Shown piece after piece: positions 58,015 through 64,000 of a stretch of DNA of 64,000 nt. The notes below the pieces were generated by a model. It saw nothing but the letters and a program-made list of their open reading frames with translations. It did not search any database and was not told where the DNA came from. The position numbers and the translations under genes were made by a program. The stretch is from contig RFOD01000007.1 of assembly GCA_009926865.1 (NCBI GenBank), positions 1 through 64,000 of the forward strand, written 5' to 3'. The first letter of the stretch is position 1. Every line of letters begins with the position of its first letter. This DNA comes from Gammaproteobacteria bacterium. Its GTDB lineage: Bacteria > Pseudomonadota > Gammaproteobacteria > Steroidobacterales > Steroidobacteraceae.

Positions 58015-58639
58015 GTTGATAGGCACGCAAAAATACCTTGACGTGCTCGTCGACGAAGCTCTCAAGACTGAGCGGACGGCAGCGTGTGCCGCCGAGATCG
58101 TGCTGGTGCAGCAGAACCATCAGCAGGGGCGAAATCAGCATCAGCGCAGCGTGACGCGGGTCGCATTCCGCCATCAGTCCGCGTGAAGCATACGCTTGTA
58201 GCCGAACTTCGAGCGCCTGTAAGGTAGGTTCCAGTACATCTAATAAATAGTCGAGCGCGGTGCCATGATGACGTAGCCCTTCGGCGAGCCCGATACGATG
58301 TAAGGTTCCTACATAGCCTTGTGTCCAACCACGTACGACGCGCTGCATGAATACTTTGATGGTTTGTTCGAGATCGAGTCCTTCGACTTCAGCGCTACGC
58401 GCCCTCGCCAAGTGATGCTGGCCTTCTTGCAGGTAATAGTTGAAGAGCGCCTTGATAAGACCCTCTCTCGATCCAAAATAATGTCTAAGAGTGGCCACAC
58501 TGACACCGGTCGCGAGGGCTAATTCGCGGAAGCTCGGCGGCTCACCGGTCTGCAGGGCCAGTCGGGCTCGCGCCCGTTGCAGCAATTCGCCGCGGCGTTG
58601 TTCGAAATCAGCGTTGCGCGCACCGCTTGTTCTGGCCAT
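57977..58639 (-). CDS. TetR/AcrR family transcriptional regulator
   Basis: Repressor-type protein of 220 aa. The N-terminal helix-turn-helix (SFRELALATGVSVATLRHYFGSREGLIKALFNYYLQEG, residues about 36-73) is typical of TetR. The C-terminal ligand domain is variable, with a GLRHHGTALDYLLDVLEPTL stretch. It is divergent from the HlyD/FtsX/ATPase operon with a 127-bp AT-rich region between, so it probably controls that operon and itself. Ligand unknown. Confidence 0.88.
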   Translation of the reverse strand: MARTSGARNADFEQRRGELLQRARARLALQTGEPPSFRELALATGVSVATLRHYFGSREGLIKALFNYYLQEGQHHLARARSAEVEGLDLEQTIKVFMQRVVRGWTQGYVGTLHRIGLAEGLRHHGTALDYLLDVLEPTLQALEVRLQAYASRGLMAECDPRHAALMLISPLLMVLLHQHDLGGTRCRPLSLESFVDEHVKVFLRAYQPIDRANCEQVAH

Positions 58640-58681
58640 CTCAATACCTCGTGTAGGTGCAGCTACTCACAGAGGGCTAAC

Positions 58682-58709
58682 TTGTATAAATTAAATCACA
58701 TGATATAAT
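58682..58709 (+). promoter_or_regulatory. Candidate promoter of the export operon
   Basis: Perfect -10 TATAAT at 58704-58709 with TTGTAT (58682-58687) 16 bp upstream as a weak -35. The region is AT-rich, unlike its surroundings, and contains the small palindrome ATCA-CA-TGAT at 58695-58704 overlapping the -10, a possible TetR-type half-site pair. It lies 57 bp upstream of the adaptor gene. Confidence 0.5.
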
Positions 58710-58766
58710 TAATCGCAACTAGGAATTCGGCGCAACCCGCGTCGTGGCACAGGATGGGCATGGACG

Positions 58767-59906
58767 ATGGCTTTTGATGAGGAGAAACCTGGGTTTCTGA
58801 CCCGCTTCCGATACCCGATACTGGCGGTATTGGTGGTTGGCTTCGCAGGGTATTACTTATATCGCAGCAATCAGCCCTTGCCCGTCGGGGTGGTCGAAGC
58901 CCGTGACGGGCCCGCCGAGCGGGTGCTTGCGGTATCAGGCCGTACCCGTCCCCAGGTGACTGTGACTGTCGCTCCGAAGGTCGCCGGACAGATACTGCGC
59001 TTAACTAAGGCCGAGGGTGACTCGGTGGTCGCTGGTGAATTGTTAGTCGAACTCGAAGCCTCGGCCCCACGCGCAGCATTGGATGAGGCCGCCGCCCGAA
59101 TCACCTTACAAAAGCGTGCCGTCGCAGAAGCTGAGCGTAACTACGCTCGGATCGACCAACTGAAGCAACAGGGCCTAGCGACTCTCAAAGAATTTGATGA
59201 GGCTCGCTTTGCGCTCGATCAGGCTCGGCTTGAACTCGACTCGGTCGAGGCTACTCGCCGCGAGGTCGCAGCACGTTTGCGCGATAGTAGCTTGCGGGCG
59301 CCAGTATCCGGCGTCGTGCTCGCCCGCCCCGTTGATCCCGGGCAGGTCGTGGGCGCGCAGTCTGTCATCTACGAAATTGCGCCTCTGTCGGACGTTGAAA
59401 TCGAAGCCGATATCGACGAGCAATATCTGTCCGAGATCAAGGTGGGCCAGCAGGCCGAGATCAAAATTGCGGGACAGGACGAGACGGTCGGTGCGCGACT
59501 TTACTACATATCTCCAAAGGTAGATCCGCGCACCGGGGGCGCAAAAGTACGCCTCGAACTGGAGGAACAACCTGAGGGACTGCGCTCGGGCTTAACCGCC
59601 GACGTCAATCTCATTATCGAGCGACGCGAGCAGGCTTTGACGGTCGTGCGTAGCGCCATCCTAGGTCGTGATGGTTCGGGTCGAGTACTGCGTGTACGAG
59701 ATGGACAGGTCGAGGTATCACCCGTCGAATTCATTGAATGGCCGAGTGAAAGGGTGATCGTGCTCTCCGGCATAGAGCCGGGTGAGCAACTACTGGCAAG
59801 CCCTCGGCCCGATTTAGTTGGTGAAAAAGTATTGCCGACGACTGACCTCGGTGCCTTGCCCCCCGGCCAGCGGCCAAGAGGATCGGAGGCGCGCAAGGCG
59901 CTTTAG
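58767..59906 (+). CDS. HlyD/MacA-like periplasmic adaptor subunit
   Basis: Membrane-fusion protein of 379 aa. One N-terminal helix (about 14-31) is followed by the lipoyl/barrel-sandwich half VTVAPKVAGQILRLTKAEG, a helical hairpin (about 105-170, rich in Ala, Glu and Arg), the second half LRAPVSGVVLARPVDPGQVV, and a beta-barrel with SGLTADVNLIIERREQALTV. The layout is that of MacA-type adaptors of tripartite ABC exporters. It is followed by a permease gene 32 bp downstream and an ATPase. No outer-membrane channel gene is adjacent. Confidence 0.9.
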   Translation: MAFDEEKPGFLTRFRYPILAVLVVGFAGYYLYRSNQPLPVGVVEARDGPAERVLAVSGRTRPQVTVTVAPKVAGQILRLTKAEGDSVVAGELLVELEASAPRAALDEAAARITLQKRAVAEAERNYARIDQLKQQGLATLKEFDEARFALDQARLELDSVEATRREVAARLRDSSLRAPVSGVVLARPVDPGQVVGAQSVIYEIAPLSDVEIEADIDEQYLSEIKVGQQAEIKIAGQDETVGARLYYISPKVDPRTGGAKVRLELEEQPEGLRSGLTADVNLIIERREQALTVVRSAILGRDGSGRVLRVRDGQVEVSPVEFIEWPSERVIVLSGIEPGEQLLASPRPDLVGEKVLPTTDLGALPPGQRPRGSEARKAL

Positions 59907-59938
59907 CGCCTCGTCGCGGCCCGAACCGGAATAAGCCC

Positions 59939-61147
59939 ATGCGTTTTGATCTCAAAGTTGCCCTGCGTTACTTACTGTCAAACCGACTGCAGTCAGCATT
60001 ACTGATCGGTGGTGTCGCAGTTGCCGTGACGGTATTTACATTTAATGCCGCACTGATCAATGGCTTGGCTGAGTTTCAGATTGATCGTGTAGTCGGCAGC
60101 TCCGCCCACGTCACGATTGAACCCGCCCAGCTGAGACCGGCCGTATTGCCTGCCAGAGATAACACCGATCGATTAACCGCGTCGCAGGTAACTTTAGAGC
60201 GTCGCGAACAGATCAAACAATGGCGATCGGTTGAGCGCACCATCAATACGCTACCGGGCGTGACGGGTGTGTCCTACAATATCTTAGGTACTGGTCTCGT
60301 CTCGCGGGGTCAGCAGACCTTACCTGTCACGATCAAAGGTGTTGAGCCCTCTCGTCTTGCGGCCATCGCGCCAATCGATCGCAACATCGTCGCGGGCGAC
60401 GCCCGACTCGGGCTCAATGATGTCCTGATTGGACGCAAGCTTGCTGAGAATCTCGGCATCCGTATTGGGCAGCCGTTCTTTATCACGAGTGACCAAGGAC
60501 GCGAACGGACCTTGACAGTGCGAGGTCTCTACGCGACCGGCATCGATAGTCTTGATGCCCGCTTGGCGTACGTAAACTTGGACACGGCACGCGTCATGTT
60601 CGATTTACCCGAAGGCTTAAGCGAAATCGAAATTAAGCTCGCCGACATTTACGTCGCACGGCAAGTCGCTGAACAGCTCGCCGAATCCACGGGTCTCGAA
60701 GCCACCGCGTGGATGGATAAGAATCAAAATTTACGCCAGGCCCTAGAGGGACAGGGCAGCTCCGGGAACATCATCAAAATGTTTACGCTCATCACCATTG
60801 TGGTGGGAGTCGCCAGTGCGTTGTTATTGACGACATTCCGGCGTCGTCCAGAGATTGGCATCATGCGCAGTTTCGGCATTTCACAACGTTTTGTATTGTC
60901 GGTATTCATGATCCAAGGCGCCCTCATCGGCGTATTGGGTTCTCTTGTCGGCTGTATCCTTGGCTTCGGGTTTAGCACCTTGTTGGCTAATATTTCCACC
61001 GGCTCTGGGCGAACTTTGCCCGTTGATCCGAGTCTAGGACAGTATGACGTCGCGTTGCTATTGGCTGCTGCAGCCAGTATCGCAGCGGCTTTGTGGCCTG
61101 CACGCGCAGCCTCGCGCATTGATCCAGTAGAGGCGATTTCGCAATGA
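59939..61147 (+). CDS. FtsX/MacB-like ABC transporter permease
   Basis: Permease of 402 aa with one N-terminal helix (about 17-40), a periplasmic MacB-like core domain and three C-terminal helices. The FtsX block RRRPEIGIMRSFGISQRFVL is clear, and the end LWPARAASRIDPVEAIS is the family's typical terminus. It has no fused ATPase, unlike MacB; the next gene supplies it, with a 4-bp overlap. Substrate unknown. Confidence 0.88.
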   Translation: MRFDLKVALRYLLSNRLQSALLIGGVAVAVTVFTFNAALINGLAEFQIDRVVGSSAHVTIEPAQLRPAVLPARDNTDRLTASQVTLERREQIKQWRSVERTINTLPGVTGVSYNILGTGLVSRGQQTLPVTIKGVEPSRLAAIAPIDRNIVAGDARLGLNDVLIGRKLAENLGIRIGQPFFITSDQGRERTLTVRGLYATGIDSLDARLAYVNLDTARVMFDLPEGLSEIEIKLADIYVARQVAEQLAESTGLEATAWMDKNQNLRQALEGQGSSGNIIKMFTLITIVVGVASALLLTTFRRRPEIGIMRSFGISQRFVLSVFMIQGALIGVLGSLVGCILGFGFSTLLANISTGSGRTLPVDPSLGQYDVALLLAAAASIAAALWPARAASRIDPVEAISQ

Positions 61148-61977
61148 TTAATCCCGCATTCACCCCCTCGTCCGACGATCTGGCTTTACTAGAGGTCAAA
61201 GACCTACGCAAAGTTTTCATTGATCGAGACTTTCAGACCCCCGTATTAAAGGGTGTTAATTTCACGCTGCAAAAAGCAGAGATGGTGGCCTTGCTCGGCC
61301 CGTCAGGTAGTGGCAAGAGCACCTTGCTGACGATCCTCGGTACCCTGATGCGCCCGAGTTCGGGTAGCTTCAACATGCTAGGTCGAGAGCTGACAACACT
61401 CAAAGAAAAAGAGCTATCTAATTTCCGCAATCAGGAAATTGGCTTTATCTTCCAGTATCATCACTTGTTGCCTGACTTCACGGCGCTCGAGAACGTAATG
61501 TTTCCGCATGCTGGGCGTCTATGGCGCGAGACTCGCGTGGGCCGGGAGCGGGCGGCGATGTTACTCGATCGCGTCGGACTCAAAGATCGGATGAATTACC
61601 AGGCGACGCGCTTATCCGGTGGTCAAAAGCAGCGCGTGGCGATCGCGCGGGCTTTGATGAATCAACCAGCACTCGTATTGGCCGATGAGCCAACGGGTAA
61701 TCTTGATCGCGAAAATGCAGATCAGGTCTTTGATCTGATGACTGAGATTCAACGCGAGACAGGAACAACGTTTTTGCTCTCTACGCACGACCGCGAGCTG
61801 GCGGAGCGTTGCCAGCGGCGGATCTACATTGAAAGTGGTGTCGTGGTTGACCAACCTGTACCGCGCGAGCGGACGATCTCCGCTCCGCGTACGGGGTTAC
61901 GTGTCATCGATGGCGACGCACCGTCGGTGGTCGATCGAACATCGACGACAGATCGGGATCTACAGCGACGGGCTTGA
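61144..61977 (+). CDS. LolD/MacB-type ABC transporter ATP-binding protein
   Basis: ATPase of 277 aa. Walker A LLGPSGSGKSTLL, Q-loop FIFQYHHLLPDFTALENV, signature [16 protein letters not shown], Walker [12 protein letters not shown] and H-loop STHDRELAERC are intact. The C-terminal 45 residues after the nucleotide domain are a hydrophilic extension not found in LolD. It is coupled to the permease by ATGA and completes a TetR-controlled adaptor/permease/ATPase exporter. Confidence 0.9.
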   Translation: MINPAFTPSSDDLALLEVKDLRKVFIDRDFQTPVLKGVNFTLQKAEMVALLGPSGSGKSTLLTILGTLMRPSSGSFNMLGRELTTLKEKELSNFRNQEIGFIFQYHHLLPDFTALENVMFPHAGRLWRETRVGRERAAMLLDRVGLKDRMNYQATRLSGGQKQRVAIARALMNQPALVLADEPTGNLDRENADQVFDLMTEIQRETGTTFLLSTHDRELAERCQRRIYIESGVVVDQPVPRERTISAPRTGLRVIDGDAPSVVDRTSTTDRDLQRRA

Positions 61978-61996
61978 TCCCGAGCAACTTGCGCCA

Positions 61997-63013
61997 TCAG
62001 CGCTCGATCATGTCCATCGCGCGTGGTGTATAACGGGGGCCGCTAGCCTCTTGCACGTTATCTAGGCGCGCCAGATCCTCGGCTGACAACAAAAGCTCCG
62101 TCGCGGCCGCGTTGATTTCCAGATAGCTGCGACGCTTGGTGCCCGGAATCGGTATCACATCAGGGCCTCTGGCCAGTAACCATGCCAAGGCGACTTGTGC
62201 CGGCTCCGCATTCAGCCCGACCGCAATATCTTTGACGACACCCAAACGTTGCAGATTTTGTGCGTAATGTTCGGCACTGAATCGCGGGTCGAGTCGACGG
62301 TAGTCGGTGTCCGATAACGTTTCCGGCGCCGGTAGTTTGCCGCTCAAAAAGCCGCGACCCAGCGGACTATAGGGGACGATACCGATATCGAGCTCGCGAC
62401 AAGTTTCTAGGATACTCGGACCACCGTCTTGCGCTGGATGTTCAATATTCCGCTCCCACAAAGAGTACTCGCTTTGTAGAGACGTGATGGGGTGAACGCT
62501 ATGTGCACGACGGATAGTGGTCGCGCTCATTTCCGATAAACCCAAGAAACGTACTTTTCCCGCTTTGACCTGCTCAGCCATCGCGCCCACCGTATCTTCG
62601 ATGGGAACTGCGCGATCACGCCGATGTTGATACCAAAGATCAATGTAATCGGTACCTAGGCGCTGTAAGCAGCCATCGAGTGCGCGGCGGACATTTTCGG
62701 GTCGACCATCCACTCCAACTATCTTGCCTGCAGCATCGAGTGCAAAGCCAAATTTGGTTGCGATAATGACCTCAGACCGACGGCTTCCAAGCGCTTTAGC
62801 GAGTAATTCCTCATTAATATAGGGGCCGTAGACTTCCGCAGTATCAAAGAAATCGATACCTAGTTCCAACGCTCGGTGGATCGTTGCGATCCCCTCAGCT
62901 TCATCCGGTGGACCGTACATCAACGGCATACCGGCTACCCCAGACATGCCCATTGTGCCGAGCCCAATAGCCGATACCTCAAGACCCTGGCCGCCCAATC
63001 GTCGCCGCTGCAT
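61997..63013 (-). CDS. Aldo/keto reductase
   Basis: NADPH-dependent oxidoreductase of 338 aa with a TIM-barrel fold. Catalytic tetrad regions are visible: FFDTAEVYGPYINEELL (Asp, Tyr), VIIATKFGF (Lys) and DYIDLWYQHRRDRAVPIEDT (His), plus the C-terminal cofactor motif VIPIPGTKRRSYLEINAAA. It resembles the IolS/YghZ/AKR13 group acting on varied aldehydes and ketones; the physiological substrate is unknown. The ATG at 63013 overlaps the stop of the DUF1838 gene (TGATG), so the pair is coupled. Confidence 0.9.
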   Translation of the reverse strand: MQRRRLGGQGLEVSAIGLGTMGMSGVAGMPLMYGPPDEAEGIATIHRALELGIDFFDTAEVYGPYINEELLAKALGSRRSEVIIATKFGFALDAAGKIVGVDGRPENVRRALDGCLQRLGTDYIDLWYQHRRDRAVPIEDTVGAMAEQVKAGKVRFLGLSEMSATTIRRAHSVHPITSLQSEYSLWERNIEHPAQDGGPSILETCRELDIGIVPYSPLGRGFLSGKLPAPETLSDTDYRRLDPRFSAEHYAQNLQRLGVVKDIAVGLNAEPAQVALAWLLARGPDVIPIPGTKRRSYLEINAAATELLLSAEDLARLDNVQEASGPRYTPRAMDMIER

Positions 63014-63966
63014 CACTTTTTCGCTCCGTCAGCGCTTTGCTGGCTACGCTGTGCATCAATATATTTTTTGGTGACGGTCCACGTTGTTTCATTGGGTCGA
63101 GGGTCGCCGAGCGCCGGCGCCTCGAGGTAGCTTGGGAATCGGTCCTGCAAGACACTCATGAGTCTTGGCGGGATTCTTGCCCGATCAAAGCTTGAATAGC
63201 CTGTCGCGTTGAAAATCATGACGCCGGGTCGATCTCCCATCTGCATCCATGGCAGCCAGCCGGAGATACGTTGCCAGGAGATCCGCGATTCGCCGATACG
63301 GCTGCGCTGCTCATTGAGGAAATCATCAGCCCGATAGTAGGTATTGAAAATCTCCATCGCGTGATAGGTGCCGCCTATGTACTCCTGATAATTGCCGCCT
63401 AAGGGGTTGGTGTAAAAAAGCGGAATTTCAGCGGAGGAGACTAGCGTATCGTCGTAGCGACGCAGACTGACTTTCAGGGGTGAGCCATCGACCTTGCGTT
63501 CATAGGTAGGCGCTCGCATGTTCACCGGATCGTTGGCGACGTGAATGACTTCCACCGTGCGTCCGGTCCATGGGTTTTCCCAAGAGTCGATAATTTCCAG
63601 AGTCTTAGGGTCGAGATACACCATGATCTCGCGGGAGATGCTCCGAAATCCTTTGCCACGAGCGGAGTCCTCATGGGCCTCACACTGGCGTACGTTGATT
63701 CCGAGCACGTTGAAAAGGTGGCGGTCTCGCTCCCCGGGGGCGCGACTGTAGAGCTTGCCTTCCCACATGCCGTAGCGTGTGACGCCTGCCTCGGTCGTGC
63801 CGCAGGTAAGCTTTTGATTCCAGCGTAGCGCAGCGGCGCCCTCGCGCTCTTCGGCGGGAGCCAGCAGATCGTCAGTTGCCATCGCTGCTGGCAATAGACA
63901 CATCAACGCGGTGATGACGATGGCCTTTTTCTCACCCGCGATGTGATGAACGAATTTTGATGCCAT
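63013..63966 (-). CDS. DUF1838 family exported protein
   Basis: Protein of 317 aa from the ATG at 63966, which has GGGGAA upstream. A signal peptide is apparent (about 1-31, ending LLPAAMA). The mature part contains MVYLDPKTLEIIDSWENPWT, VEVIHVANDPVN, PLFYTNPLGGNYQEYIGGTY and MQMGDRPGVMIFNATGYSSF, blocks I associate with DUF1838. The fold and function are uncharacterised. It is cotranslated with an aldo/keto reductase. Confidence 0.78.
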   Translation of the reverse strand: MASKFVHHIAGEKKAIVITALMCLLPAAMATDDLLAPAEEREGAAALRWNQKLTCGTTEAGVTRYGMWEGKLYSRAPGERDRHLFNVLGINVRQCEAHEDSARGKGFRSISREIMVYLDPKTLEIIDSWENPWTGRTVEVIHVANDPVNMRAPTYERKVDGSPLKVSLRRYDDTLVSSAEIPLFYTNPLGGNYQEYIGGTYHAMEIFNTYYRADDFLNEQRSRIGESRISWQRISGWLPWMQMGDRPGVMIFNATGYSSFDRARIPPRLMSVLQDRFPSYLEAPALGDPRPNETTWTVTKKYIDAQRSQQSADGAKK

Positions 63967-64000
63967 TTTGATTCCCCCGTGTAACAATTCGGTGATTCGA

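Overview
This window looks like chromosomal DNA of an aerobic gammaproteobacterium with roughly mid-50s % GC (judged by eye). The lineage call rests on gene content and order: bioBFHCD using BioH, ubiC-ubiA next to recG, ridA-spoT-rpoZ-gmk-yicC, rph-rdgB-hemW, mrcA opposite aroK-aroB, tesA divergent from ybbA-ybbP, and a ctaC-ctaD-ctaG-ctaE oxidase cluster. No rRNA, tRNA, insertion sequence, prophage or CRISPR array was seen. Coding density is very high, with many 4-bp start/stop overlaps and several convergent 3' overlaps.

Layout. 0-7.7 kb: 5' end of trkA, an MFS transporter, then a leftward uvrD-pyrF-MFS-uppP group and a rightward two-domain VOC protein. 7.8-18.5 kb is the most distinctive part. 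It holds a gene for propionyl-CoA synthase (pcs, CoA ligase + enoyl-CoA hydratase + enoyl-CoA reductase in one polypeptide) overlapping by 11 bp with a full-length bifunctional malonyl-CoA reductase (mcr, about 1220 aa). Two metallo-beta-lactamase-fold hydrolases (gloB, gloC) flank the pair. Together Mcr and Pcs would convert malonyl-CoA through malonate semialdehyde and 3-hydroxypropionate to propionyl-CoA, the signature reactions of the Chloroflexus 3-hydroxypropionate bi-cycle. 18.5-26.8 kb: aa3-type cytochrome c oxidase genes with heme A and copper assembly factors. 26.9-31.4 kb: biotin operon behind a candidate BirA operator. 31.5-40.3 kb: comF, ubiquinone entry genes, recG, stringent-response and nucleotide genes. 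40.3-45 kb: rph-rdgB-hemW, a non-coding stretch carrying DnaA-box-like sites, rpmE and an M48 protease. 45-58 kb: gltA, a PBP1A gene with an unknown partner, aroK-aroB-dgt, fadD, tesA and ybbA-ybbP. 58-64 kb: a TetR regulator opposite an HlyD/FtsX/ATPase export operon, an aldo/keto reductase and a DUF1838 protein.

How the genes fit together. Biotin made by the bio operon is the cofactor of acetyl-CoA and propionyl-CoA carboxylases. Those two enzymes would feed malonyl-CoA to Mcr and take propionyl-CoA from Pcs towards succinyl-CoA; neither is encoded here. The terminal oxidase indicates aerobic respiration. A plausible use of the module is mixotrophic CO2/acetate co-assimilation, or reductant disposal coupled to anaplerosis, rather than full autotrophy.

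Caution on sequence quality. Six reading-frame breaks fall in otherwise well-conserved genes: pcs (two), a SCO-like oxidase assembly gene, recG, gltA and, probably, the aroK start. Each is repaired by a small indel that restores a family-typical length. I read these mainly as consensus or assembly errors and annotate the genes as single loci.
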